From the NCBI GenBank assembly GCA_004154925.1, contig QJNS01000086.1, positions 132,361 to 196,360 on the forward strand: a stretch of 64,000 nt of DNA. The letters are read 5' to 3'. The notes under the pieces were generated by a model that saw nothing but the letters and a program-made list of their open reading frames with translations, ran no database searches and was not told where the DNA came from. This DNA is from Monosporascus cannonballus. Lineage: Eukaryota > Ascomycota > Sordariomycetes > Xylariales. The position numbers and the translations under genes are program-made. Shown here in pieces: positions 11,838 to 23,749 of the stretch (positions within the stretch are counted from its first letter, which is position 1; every line of letters begins with the position of its first letter).

Positions 11838-14424
11838 ATGTCTGCATCGGATATGCAGGTCAGGAAGCTCGACCTAGCCGCCCGCAGTATTGACTTGACC
11901 GCCGCGCTGCTAAAGGCAACAACGTCCTCCGGCTCCCTTCTGAAAGGCGCTTGGGAAATCGGGTAGTGGCTCGGCCGGGAGAGACTGAACCAGTACGAAC
12001 TCCTCGACTGCATGGAGAAGGCCAAGGGCCTCGTGTTTGTGAACAAAAATGGCCAGAAGTTTTTCGACGGAATCATCAGCGGCCTCGACACCGTGCCCGT
12101 TGGGCCACTGTTCCTGCAGCAGTCAGGGTCGTTGGGTCGCCTGATGGCCGGCGATCCCAGCTTGAGCTGGATTGTGTCGACGGTGGCGTGTCTCTTTCAG
12201 CACCACAGGGACGAAAGGATCGTGACGGCGATGCTGACAGCGTTCATCATGGAGTCTCACCGCTCTCATGGACAGGAGCAGGCTGTCGACACTCTGGATG
12301 CATTTACTTACAACCCTGAGCAGACTAGAGTGCGGGCAGTGGTGCGGAAGATTGTCTCAAGCGTGTGGTACAACGTCGTCAACGTCGGCTGCGATACAAT
12401 TCCACTGCCTCAAGAGCTCCTTGCCGTCTGTACAAAGGGCCACTATCTCGAATCCGGAGACTTCAGCATTGTCATCAACAATATTTACGCCCATTGCCCC
12501 TCGAGAGCCATCCTACGGGCGGACCATCTCCTGCGGGATGTCCTCCTCTGGATCCTCCTGCACTACAGCGGGACTGTTGTCGTCAATGTTGGCGGGCAGA
12601 TCGTCTACAGAGCCGACCTCGGGAATTCTCGCCGGGAGCTCGAAGTTCGTGTCGCGTCCTGGTGTTCTGAGGACGGTGATTGTGGCGCCGCCGGGAAAGA
12701 ATCATACGAGATCCTGCGCCACATTTCGGGCAAGTTTGAGGAGTTCTTGTCGGGGTCTTCCCCTAGGTTCACCGACGTGCCCCCACGGCCCGGGGTCAGG
12801 CAGAAGCTGTATGACGTTCCTCGACCATATCCTAGTGATAGCGCAATGTGGAACAAAGGACTGCGGATCTTGGTGAAATGCTCGGCTCAGTCAATGATGC
12901 GATGGTTGCTGGGCGTCCCGTTGTCAGCGCAGAAAGACTTTTCCTCCCCGGGGTTAGCGCCGAACCAGGGAGCCAAGGGGCTGCAGATCAGATGACGGTT
13001 TCTCTAGCCCTCAAGAGGATTCCGGCGATGATCAATTTGGAATGGGGCAGCTCTCCCGCTTATCAAGTAGTCTTTGTTGGCCGGTTTCAAGCCGTCTCTG
13101 GTTCTGGTGTTCTCGACGAGACAGCCGCATGGAATACGGAGCGCCGGTTGAACACACTCCTTGAATACTTTCCAGTTCTCGCAGATCTGGTGACAAAAGT
13201 GTCGGCGAACTGTTTGTGCTCGGACTGCTCTGGGCTCAAGGATCGGCGGCTACCAGAAGTGAGAACCAACAGACTTATACCCGGCTGTCTGAAGCGTACT
13301 GCCGTGGAAGAAGCTTTCCTGCTCTTGGCGCACGGTGTAGCGGACGGGTTTGGCGCCAGTGACACCCCGTCCGTTTCCGATGTCACGCCAATCGTCGAAG
13401 GAATGGCCGCCCCGTTCCTTGAGCTGGCCCAGGAGCGGAAGGTCTGCTGGGACACCTGGTTTGCAGTAGCGTCTTGTGTTTATCTAGACTGCCCCTTCGA
13501 GAAACCCGCTCGAGACGCACACCCGACCTTCAGCGGAACCGCCTTTGCGGCGATCCAATACGGAAACTTAGCCGCCCAGACGCCCTGGCTCGACCTGATT
13601 CAGGACCTTGCCGTGCGAGGATGTTTTGGTTTGGTGGGATCGAAAGGCAGACTCGGAGTGGTCACTAGACGTGATGACTACCACGCACAGTTCCGGAGCG
13701 TCGAGGAGGATTTCGCGATCATCGAAACCGAGAACACGGAGAGCGTGACCTCTTTCTGCGCACGCAACAAGAAGGCAGCGTCACTCATTGATCATCTCCT
13801 CCACGTGGACGAGGACGAGTCGTCTGTAGAGAGTGGCGTGATTCTCTGTCAGATGGACGACAAATTCTACCGGCTTTACTGCGCATCAAGACAAGAACCT
13901 ATTGGCGAGTCGTGGACCCTAGCGATGTGTTGAACGCAACGATCAGGATGCTCCCGTCCACTGCTTGTCTACACCGGGCCCAATTCCTTGAGATGTCCCC
14001 TTTAGCTGCGAAGGTCTATAGGATGGACGAAATTCTTGGAAGATGGCCGGACTTCACCAAGAACCTAATTTGCACGACAGCAGCAGATGGCGGTGTGCCT
14101 CAAAATGGGGGCACTATCCACCTGACCTACATACTGGACACACATCTGAAGAAAAACATCGCCCTCGCCTTGTCGGTCTGCCCGATAGCGGTACCAAACT
14201 ACCCCGAGCTCGCATGCCCGACATGCACGTTCAACTGGGTGAGGACAGCGGAAAGAAAGCCCCTGCGCGAGGGTGAAAGCGGGAATAGTGCGGACCGCTA
14301 TATCATCAATCTCAGGACTCGGTTGGCAGATCCAGACGCAATGCGACGCCACCTCATCGAAGGATCGATCGTACCGACCGCACATGCATACCAAGAGGCA
14401 GCAAGTCGCCAAGGACGTGCTTGA
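11838..14424 (+). pseudogene. Large unrecognised fungal protein gene, broken by one stop and two frameshifts
   Basis: Three overlapping open stretches together look like one gene of about 860 codons. Frame 1 starts with ATG at 11838 (MSASDMQVRK), meets TAG at 11964-11966 in the context EIG-stop-WLGRERL, then runs on past 12012 to about 12850. The reading then moves to a second frame (about 12855-13890, containing VSAERLFLPG and ANCLCSDCSGL) and to a third (about 13895-14424, ending SRQGRA). No GT-AG pair suitable for an intron was seen at either junction, so these look like small indels. The TAG could be CAG changed by a RIP-type CpA to TpA mutation. No domain was recognised. One or two of the breaks could be assembly errors, in which case the gene would be alive. 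Composition is balanced and coding-like throughout. Confidence 0.65.
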
Positions 14425-14480
14425 CGGCCGGGTGGGGGGGGGGGTTCACTGGCGGGGGCCGGGAACAAAAATACGAATAA
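14425..14480. other. G-rich tract after the broken gene
   Basis: Just after the stop at 14424 there is a run of eleven G residues, followed by further G/C-rich sequence up to about 14462. Composition then switches to AT-rich. It marks the island edge. Confidence 0.5.
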
Positions 14481-14878
14481 TGTCAGATGTAGGGGACATT
14501 AATTGTTGTATTATATTAGGCTAAATGGCGTACGCTTTCGCAACGCGTGTTGAGTTGCGTAGCTATTTTCTGGAACATATTTCTTCCGATCAGAGGGCGA
14601 CCTTTCCGTATTTCGTGTGCTGGAACACATTAGGGTAGCTGACAAGTAACCTTTTTGGCAAATATGATTCTGTTTTAAAGTTAAATTGTGTCGTTTGATG
14701 GTCGCCACTATTATTACTGTCAGATATAAGGGACATCAGTTCTGTTCTATTAGACTAACAGCGTGTGCTCTCGTAACGCGTGCAACTTTTATATAGCCTA
14801 GTAACGGAATATATATATTCCGATCAGACGGCAGCCTTTTCGTATTTAATATGCTAACGTACACCTAGCTAACTGATA
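14481..14878. mobile_element. Miniature LTR-type element (TRIM/SMART-like), two direct repeats
   Basis: Direct repeats at 14481-14644 (164 bp) and 14718-14878 (161 bp) share TGTCAGAT starts, GCTGACA / ACTGATA ends and internal blocks such as TTCCGATCAGA and AACGCGTG. Only 73 bp separates them. TG...CA-ended direct repeats around a tiny non-coding core are the layout of TRIM or SMART elements. The second repeat carries more transition changes than the first. No 5-bp duplication is seen at the outer edges (AATAA against TACTC), so it may be an old insertion or a tandem LTR pair. Confidence 0.55.
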
Positions 14879-15516
14879 TACTCCTTTAACTTTTTGAAAT
14901 ATTTAAGGCGTAAGTTATTTTTTTTTAAATTTTTTAAAACTGTAAGTATTTATTTTTAATTTTTTTAATAAGTAAGGCTTTTTAATAAATTAATTCTTAA
15001 AAAGAATTATTTATAAAACATGTTTTATTACTTAAAAACTTTTATAATATTTATTATTTTCATTTTTTGAAAATATTTAAACGCTTTTCATAGTGAGGCT
15101 TTTGCTAATTTATTCATTAATATATTATGTATAAATACATAGTTTTTTAAAATTAAATTATTGTTATTAATTTTAATAATTAATAATTCCGGTTTTATTC
15201 GATTTGTAATTTTACAATTTTTCGAAGAATAAAAACTTTTTTTTAGCGATTTACGCAAAAAATATTAATTTCGTTTCAGTTGTGAAAAAAATTATTATAT
15301 TTTATTTATATATTTTTTTCCTATTATTTTCTCGAATAGCTTTATAATATATATTTGAAAATCTTTTCGATTAATCGGATTATTTGGGAAAAAAATGTGG
15401 TTTTATATATTTATTAAATTTTTGTGTAAAAAAATGGACCTCGAGGCGTTTTCTACTTGAACACCGCCAAGAATTTTCAATGCATTTGCTGTTAAAACTG
15501 CTGATTTTTTGGTCAT
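14879..15516. other. AT-rich sequence without features
   Basis: Very AT-rich, with poly-A and poly-T runs and no open frame or clear repeat. Composition becomes slightly more balanced from about 15435. Confidence 0.6.
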
Positions 15517-15615
15517 GTGGCGGAATGGCTAGTTTTTTTTATTCCCTCGTATTGTTCTAACGCTATTCGGGTGTATTGGCTTATTAATCGCGACCATCAG
15601 TTAGGGTTCGAATCC
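15517..15615 (+). repeat. tRNA-like / SINE-like fragment with A- and B-box matches
   Basis: GTGGCGGAATGGCTAG at 15517 resembles a Pol III A box of Leu/Ser tRNA type. GGTTCGAATCC at 15605-15615 is a perfect B box. The spacing of about 75 bp is long for a tRNA without an intron, and no pairing acceptor stem could be found. A SINE head or decayed tRNA is more likely than a working tRNA. Confidence 0.4.
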
Positions 15616-15677
15616 AATATAAGAGTTAAAAAATGCTAAGAATTTTCTATAGGTTGTCAAGACGGAGCTTTGGTTGC

Positions 15678-15827
15678 TGTCACGGCGCTGTACGTCTCTT
15701 GGGTTTCTGGAAGATATTCTGTTGTTGCACGAGAAAGAAAAAAGAGAGCTATTTAACAAGCGCGGAGCGCTTGTTTATATATAGCGAAACGGCGGCTTAA
15801 ATAAGCCGCTTGGCTAATGCCGTAACA
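15678..15827 (-). repeat. 3' LTR of gypsy B1 (150 bp)
   Basis: Plus-strand limits are TGTCACGGC and GCCGTAACA. It contains two perfect hairpins: AACAAGCGC-GGA-GCGCTTGTT at 15755-15775 and GCGGCTTA-AA-TAAGCCGC at 15792-15809. TATATATAG lies between them. It differs from the LTR at 22876 almost only by C/T or G/A changes, as expected from RIP after insertion. Confidence 0.9.
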
Positions 15828-18800
15828 GTAGCCCTTCTTTTTTAAAGCAATTATCCTTAACTGCATAAAAGAAAAAATAAAAAATATAAATGTCTTTTTC
15901 TGGATTCGAACCTTAATTAGCTGATGGCGTACTAAATGTTGCAGAACGTCATGGCGTTAATATGGCGTACGCGCGGTATAGCTGAAATAGGGCCGCGCCA
16001 GTAACCGGATAATAAGATGCTGTGCAAAAAGTATATAATACCAGCTCCGGCACGAAAATAATAATATTATTATATAAGATGTTATTGGCCCGATTGGATT
16101 TTGCTATATACCCGCTTTTACCGCTTTCGCGATATAAATACCAGATTCCTCCCAGTTTTTATTCCTTATTTTTTCGTTATTTTTACGACGTCCTTTTATT
16201 CCCCGTTTTATAACTTTTTTTCGTTACCGTAACGATATTTTCCCGACCTTTTATCACTTACGTAACGCCCGTTTATGCGAAACGGCCATATATAATTTAT
16301 TTTAAATATATTTTTTTTAATTATGATTCCCATATTAAAAAATGCCTTTTTTCCGTTATTATGTCGCATTTACCGTAACGATAAAATATATATTTTATAT
16401 TAAATGCCAAAAGGTATACTAATTAATAAGTTATATGTATCGTAATATTAATATTACGTTTATGTGATATTATTATTATATTAATTCCTTAACGTATAGC
16501 CGGCAAAAAACATTTAAGGTAATTTTTTAAACTTAGATATTCTTTTCCATTAAGTAGATTTTTATTTCGACGTTAACCGTAATAACGATAACGAACCGAT
16601 TTTTGACAACGACGGCAACAAAACGTATGCGTATTTTAACGTGTTTCGTCGGGAACTTTGCAAAGCAGTATTCCGATTTTGTACTGCTTTTAAGGCGGCC
16701 GAAAAAATTTATTATATCGCATTCGATACGATAAACGCGAAAAAAATTAATATTATCTTTTAATTATAATTACGTCTTTAATATTATTTATAAAAAATAA
16801 AATCGATTATTTGGCGTAAATTATTACCCGGTAAACATTAATATAGATTTATAATTTCCGTTTTACGAATAATACAGTAAATATACCGAAACGTATATTC
16901 CGTAATAACATAATATTAATTTTACGATAATAAGATAATACCTTGATTACCATTTAAAAAACGATCGAATATTGTTTAATCGCTAATAACGAAAAATATT
17001 AATTATAAACGTTAATTAAACGCGTTTTCCGTAATAAAATATATATTATTATTTTTATAACCTTAGGTCCCGGTTAAGCGGACGTTAATATCGTAACGCT
17101 TTTTTTGCGTTTTGGTTACTTTTAATTATTACGTTATTATTATAATACTGTATTTCCCTTTAAAGTTAAACCTTTTTATATTTATAGTAATACGTTATTA
17201 TTTGGCCGCCGGTTTTCGTAATTCGGTTATTTATAACGTTAATAAAATTAATATTTATTTTTATTAATCTTAATATAATATAAGTTTTATTATAACGTTA
17301 TCGTAATATTAACTTAATAAAATGTTTTTTACGTACGTTTTGCATTATTTTCCGTTATTATTTTAACAATACTTAATATCAATCGGATAACCTAAATTTA
17401 TTAACGTTATTTTTGTAAAATTCGGCTATATTAAAGTTATATTTTTTAAAATTAGTAACCGGTTCCTAGACAAGGCGGTATAATTACAATTATTTAACCT
17501 TATATTGGAAGCCGTATTTAATATTTTTAAAACCTAGGATTTTTTTAAAAATATTATTTAACGTTTTCTATATTATTCGTATTCGTAATAATAACATTTT
17601 CGGCCCGAATATCCTATTCCCCGTTTATTACCTTTTGCCTTAAAAATTTAATTTGTAATATTAAATTACAAAAATATGGAAAATTAAAAATAATTTATAT
17701 TATACCAGTAATTCTACGGATACGGTACAAAAATATACCTTAGTAATAATAAAAGAATTTATTTATTGATTATTAAATTTATAGTTAAGCCGTTTTAATT
17801 TTATATAACGTATATTAACTTAAATCCGTTTTTTTAACGGCCGTATTAACGTTAATATAATATTAATTAATTTATCTTATTTATTAATTTTACGCTTCCG
17901 TTATTAATATTTTAATTTTTTTTAAAAATTCGTTTTAATTTGTTCGCATAATTTATCGTTTTGGTATATCTTTTTTGTTACGTAAACGTTTTAGGAGTTT
18001 CGAAAAATCGTTATAATTTCATATTTATAATAAGGTAAAAGTTATAATTTATAAAAAAACAGCAAAACGTTAATAATATCGAATACGTAATTATTATTAA
18101 TAAGTTTAATTAAAAAAATAATTTTTTAATTATCCTAATAAAATAAATAATAATTCCGTAAATATTATTTTATCGTCGTATTAACGATTTCCGTTTAAGT
18201 ATCGGTTCAAAGATAATAAATTATTAAAATATAAAATGTAATACCTAAATATCGGTTTAATATTTTTAAAGAAATTAAAATAAATTATATGCCGTAATCC
18301 GATATAATTATAGGTAAAATACCGTATAAACAGTATATATCGGAAAAAAACGTTAATAAAAGTAATTACGGATATATCCGTAACGGCAATAAAATAACGC
18401 ATTTTTGTAAATTTATTAATTATTATAAAAACGTATTCGTAAATATATTTAAAATTTTTACAAAAAGAAAAAAAACCGATATAATTTACGGAAATATCGT
18501 TTTATAAGCAAAACTAAACGAGTAAAAGGTTAAAAAAACCTGTTAGCGAAATTATAAATATCTTAATACAACGACAAAAATAACAGCTTTATATAAACGT
18601 AATTATATTTCGTAATAAATATAATTAATAATAATTTCGTCGTAATAAATCGTATATTTTAAAATACCTTAAGTAACCTGTAAATATTATATTATGGTTA
18701 CGGTATAATATTTGTAATTTTAAGGTTCTGTTATTTAGTATAGATAATTTATTTTTAACATAAATATATTTTTATACCGCCTTATAATTGGCTTTTGTAA

Positions 18801-21800
18801 TTTTAAATATTTTACAAATTAAGTCCGCAAACCTTATTAAGATATTACTAATTAATATGGACGACCTATAAGCATCATCGATTAATACGTTTATCGGCGA
18901 ATTAACGTCTATAACGTATATTTTAAAGAGGGTTTCCTATCGCTTAAATCGGAATATCGTTCGATATCGGTACGTTACCTTATTATTAATTGTATTATGG
19001 CGGTCCGCAAATTAAGCGCCGAATTAACGTAATAACGCGTTTAGGACCGTAACCTTTTTTCCCGGTTTATAAATTATTTAAAACCGTAAATCGTTAAAGA
19101 ATTTAGATTAATATATTTAACGTTAATTTAAAAGCTTTATAATAACGAAATACTATAAATTTTTATACTCGGTAATATTTTATACGAGGTTTTTAGCCTT
19201 TTATAATTCCGAATGCCATTTTTCAAAAGCTTTAACGATAATTAACAATTTTTTATTATAAATTTCGTAATTATATTTTATTAAATTATAATTTATTAAA
19301 AAAGGCGATAAGCCGTAAAACGCATAACGTATTATATTGCGAAAATATTTCTTTTAATACTTAATCGGAAATATCGGTTTTTAAAATTATTTACGCCGAA
19401 AGTTATAATATAATAAAACCGGTACCGTAAAAAAACGTTTTTAAAACGTTAAAAAATTGTTATAGTGTTTTCTGTTAAAAAAACCTATTCATTTTACCTT
19501 ATTTATTAAAATAATTAAAAGTTTTGCAATTAACGAAAAACCTTTTATAAATTACCGGTAAAAATTTGCGAAATCGAAAAAAACATTATAATTTTAATTT
19601 TTTTAGCGTCCATATTAATATTATCGGTAAAAATTATTAGATCCAAATAATATATTTTCGTTACGTTAAATTCGTATTTCCGAATATTAATTATTAATCC
19701 TCTATTTACGAAATAACGGATTACTTTACGTATATAATTTTTTATATTCTTTTCATTTTTATTATAAATAAAAATATTATTAAAATATATTATAAAATAT
19801 TTCTTTAAAATATCAAATAATATATAATTAATATAATATTAAAACCAATTCGAAACGTTTATTATGCCGAAATTTATAATATAATATTTGAATAATTTAA
19901 ATTAAATTATAAAAATTATTTTTTATTCGTTTTTAAAGGTAATACGTAAATAATTAAAAGTTATAACGATATTAAGTTTCGTAAATACCCGTATCGAATA
20001 TAAAACGGCCAAAGTTTTCCGGATTAAAAGAATAAAGTAACGGTTTATTATCGTAACGTTATTAAGGCTACGGTAATTAACGTAAATACGTATTCCGCTT
20101 TCCGGCTTTTTTGCAAAGAAAATAAAGGTTATTATTAAAAACTTGTTAAAACGGATAAAACTTTTTTAGATAATTATCGATATATTTTTATCCCGTTAAC
20201 AGTTCGTAAAAGAATATAACTTTTACGTAATTATACGATAACGTTTGGCCTGGAAATAATTCGATCTTATAGTCGAAAGGTCGGTATAATAATAAGAAGT
20301 CGGCGTTGCGAAAAATAAATGCCTTCGTTAAATTATAGTATTTAGGTAATAGCTTTTTTAAAATTTCGATTATTGTTATCGATAATTTGTTTTCGAAATA
20401 CTTTTGTATATTTTTTCGATTATATAACGTAATTAAGGCATTTTAATTATCTAATTATAAAAGGTTTATAATTTAAAAGGAATAATATCCGGATCGATAT
20501 TATCGTCTTAGATAAAAATATTATGTAAAATCGTAATAAGTATTAACGATATTATTTTATTTGTAAATAATAATTAAAAATATAAGTTAATAATTTTGCG
20601 TAATAAATTTATAAAGGCGAAAAACCTGGTTAAAGGTATAAAATCCATTATTACATTTTTTATATAACAAAACGTTAGGAAATTAATAACGCAAAATAAT
20701 TATATTATTACGGATATAATATTAAAGCAAAGCAAAAAAATTAAAAGAATAAAGGATAATTTTGCCGAAAACGGGAAAATTAAAAGTTCCGATATTATTT
20801 CATTATTTATATATATTATCCTTATCGTTTAATCGATTAATAGATTTTACTTTCGAAATTAAAATAATTCGAAAATAACGTTAGAACCGTTTAAAGATTA
20901 TCGGTAAAAGGTAAGGTTTTCCGTAACAGAATTTATACGGAATTATATCGTATAAACCGTTATAACCGAACTAATTATAATTTTATATGTTAAAATAAAT
21001 TAAATAAGTTAAAAAATTTAATAATAAAGCATATTATTTTGATATATAAAACTATTATTAATACATTTTATAAATAAATATCCGTAATTTATTATAGATT
21101 GTACCGGCAATACCGTATTATCGATAAATTATTAACAAAATAAAATAGAAAAATATATTAAAACTTATAAAATATATATATAAATTTGGTTTATTATTAT
21201 TTTAATAATTTAATAAACGTTTTTAATTGCGATTTATTTTAAAAATTAAATATTCCCTTATTATGCCGTATTAGTATTTAATTACGGCATTATAAACGTT
21301 ACGTTAATTGTTATAGGTTGCAACCGCCGGTTAAAGCATATAAAAAAATAATATCTTTTTTTTATAATATTTATAAAGGTTTAGCCTATGCCGGTATTAC
21401 CTTTTTTTTAATTAAAAAAAGGCGGGGCCCGGTAACTTTAATTATTACCGCATTTAATTGCATAGGTTTAGGCCCGGAAGACGCCGAGGCGTTCGACGAA
21501 CATTACGGTACCGCTTTATTGGTAGTTTAGCTTTTAGCTATATATTTGCGGAAAGTCCGATTTACTATATTATTAAAAAGGTTTTTAAAAAACCGTATCC
21601 AATTTTAATCGTTTTCGAGAGCAAGGCATTATACCTGCAAAACGAAAACTTTTTAAAATACCCCGTTAACCTTTTATTATAATACGATAACGCATAAAGC
21701 TAACGGTTACCGGCTTTAATCGGCTAGGCGTATACAGTTACCGATAAAATCGGCAAATATTATTAAACTTTATTTTAAGTTTTAAAAATCCTTATAAATT

Positions 21801-22875
21801 TAGGTTAATATATTCACAATAATATAAATTTAATTTAAAAATAAAAATATATCGTATATATTTCGTTACTTTTATAATTATATCTCGGAATTTATAAATT
21901 ATACTGCCATATTATTAACTTTATTACGTATACGTTAATAAATATTACCTTAAAGCCGTTAAACTATATATATAATATAATTTACAGCCGAAAAATAAAC
22001 GCTTTAATTAATTACAAACTCTAAACGTATTACGAAATATTAGTTAATATATTTCTCTTAACCGATTATCGGATGCTTAACGTCGCCCTTAAATATAAAC
22101 GGCTTTAAACTGCAAAGCCGATAATTATCTGTTATTCTAAAAAAAGTATATCGTAAATCCGTTAAAGATTAAATAATACTAAATTATGGGGTTATTCTAA
22201 ATAAAATATTAACGAACGATGTTAATATGCCCCTTATAACCGTAATTTGTTATAATAATTATTTTGCGATAATTAAACGTTTCTGTAAATAAAAACTTTT
22301 AAGGGCGAATTATTCCGTTCGTCGTAATAATTATTTTGCGGTTACAAAACGCTTATAAAACTGGTTTCGTTCGGCCATAACTTAATTTACGGCAATTAAA
22401 TAATCGTAAAGCTGGCAATTTTTATATAATAATTATTTAATCACGTATATTAAGTATTTTACGTTCGTAAATTATTTCTGAATTTAAATATTTTCGTATT
22501 TTAAACGTTAATAAATTTTCTTAAAATTCGTAAAAATACTTTCAAATACTTTTTCAGGGTGCTTATATTATTTAAAAAGGCGTTTTAACGGCGTAAAATC
22601 GTAAGTAAGCCGCGTTATGGCGGTAATTAAGTAAGGAAATTTCTAAAAAAATACCTTAGAATTCGTAAGTTAAAAAATAACGTTACGTTATTACTTTGTT
22701 TATATTTAGAGATAAACGTATTAATACCCGTATTACCTTTTTTAGGGGTCGGGAAATCTAGGGATATTTTAGCGAAATGGCGACGTAATAACGGCGGACC
22801 TGGGGTACGATATAAACGGTGTTATAACGAAGCTATGTAAACTGCTATAAAGTTTTTTTTTAAAATGCAACAAAC

Positions 22876-23025
22876 TGTTATGGCGTTATACGTCTCTTAG
22901 GTTTCTAGAAGATATTCTGTTGTTGTACGAGGAAGAAAGAAGAGAGCTATTTAACAAACGCGGAGCGCTTGCGTATATATAGCGAAACGGCGGCTTAAAT
23001 AAGCCGCTTGACTAGTGCCGTAACA
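22876..23025 (-). repeat. 5' LTR of gypsy B1 (150 bp)
   Basis: Limits are TGTTATGGC and GCCGTAACA. It has the same length and hairpin pair as the left LTR, followed directly by the GTTGC target duplication. The primer-binding region would be just left of 22876; no clear match to a tRNA 3' end was recognised. Confidence 0.9.
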
Positions 23026-23030
23026 GTTGC

Positions 23031-23358
23031 AGTTATAAAGTAAAGCAACTTATCTATATGCACTAAGCTTAGTTAACGATTAGTTATTATCGAGCCGTTA
23101 AAACGTTAATAACTTAAGGTGATAAAGTTTATTTATATTAGTAACAGCCGTTAGGAAATCGGCAATAGGTTGGCGATAAATCAACGTTATAATAATTTAA
23201 TACGTATTTTATTCTTTAACGATTTACCGTATCTATGTCAATGAATTTATTACGTATATTATCGAAAAAATATATCAAATTAAAAAAGTTAATAAATACA
23301 AATATAATAAATAAAATTAGAATTATTTCTTAATAAGAAATCGGAACGAATTTTTACA
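23031..23358. other. Short spacer between elements B1 and A2
   Basis: AT-rich single-copy-looking DNA between the two target duplications; no gene or repeat was recognised. Confidence 0.6.
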
Positions 23359-23363
23359 AAAAG

Positions 23364-23749
23364 TGTGACGGCTAAGCGGTTTAATCAACTATTAAACCTT
23401 AAGTCGACGGGTTTATGCTGGTAGGAGTATCGTGGGAATCTGAGCAATAGATATAGTAACGTGTTACGTTTCGTAATACCAAAGGTGCCTTGGGTAACGA
23501 AATGTTATTGCAAGCTAAAGTTATCTAAATTATGGAATTAATAAGCGTATATATTTTTTTCCTTTAGCTGGATTACCACCAGTAAGTTGGTGATTCGGTT
23601 TACTGGCTTACTATTAGTAAGTTAATGATCCGGTTTACTGGCTTATTACCAGTAAATTAGTAATCTATTACGTAACCTGATTTATATAGTTTTTTTGGCC
23701 TTTTCCGTTACGACCGTTTTTGGAGGCCGTGGTTTGTTAGGTCGTAATA
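23364..23749 (-). repeat. 3' LTR of chromovirus A2
   Basis: 386 bp, from TGTGACGG to GTCGTAATA. The right half contains about three copies of a 36-bp repeat with the core TTACTGGCTTACCA...CAGTAAGTTGGTGATCCGG, itself partly palindromic. It is less mutated than the 5' LTR. Confidence 0.9.

Larger units (their letters stand above)
15678..23025 (-). mobile_element. Ty3/gypsy LTR retrotransposon, family B copy B1, complete
   Basis: Two 150-bp LTRs flank 7.05 kb of RIP-degraded DNA, and GTTGC occurs directly outside both ends (15673-15677 and 23026-23030), a perfect 5-bp target duplication. The minus-strand sense follows from three points. A purine-rich tract (AAAAAAGAAGGG) lies next to the left LTR. 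Gag-like remnants, including GPKPMQLNAV near 21435-21490, lie on the right. A reverse-transcriptase box YFNNIFIY, from a YFDDI-type motif, lies at 19761-19802 on the minus strand. Stops are everywhere, so it cannot move on its own. About 1.5-2 kb between the expected end of pol and the 3' LTR has no assigned function. Confidence 0.9.

Noticed and set aside
15517..15615. A functional tRNA-Leu or tRNA-Ser gene
   Set aside because: A- and B-box matches are present, but no acceptor stem or anticodon arm could be paired and the spacing is too long.
21318..21682. Two overlapping plus-strand open frames of 70-74 codons inside element B1
   Set aside because: They are antisense to a gag-like stretch (GPKPMQLNAV) of the minus-strand gypsy element and have no motif of their own.
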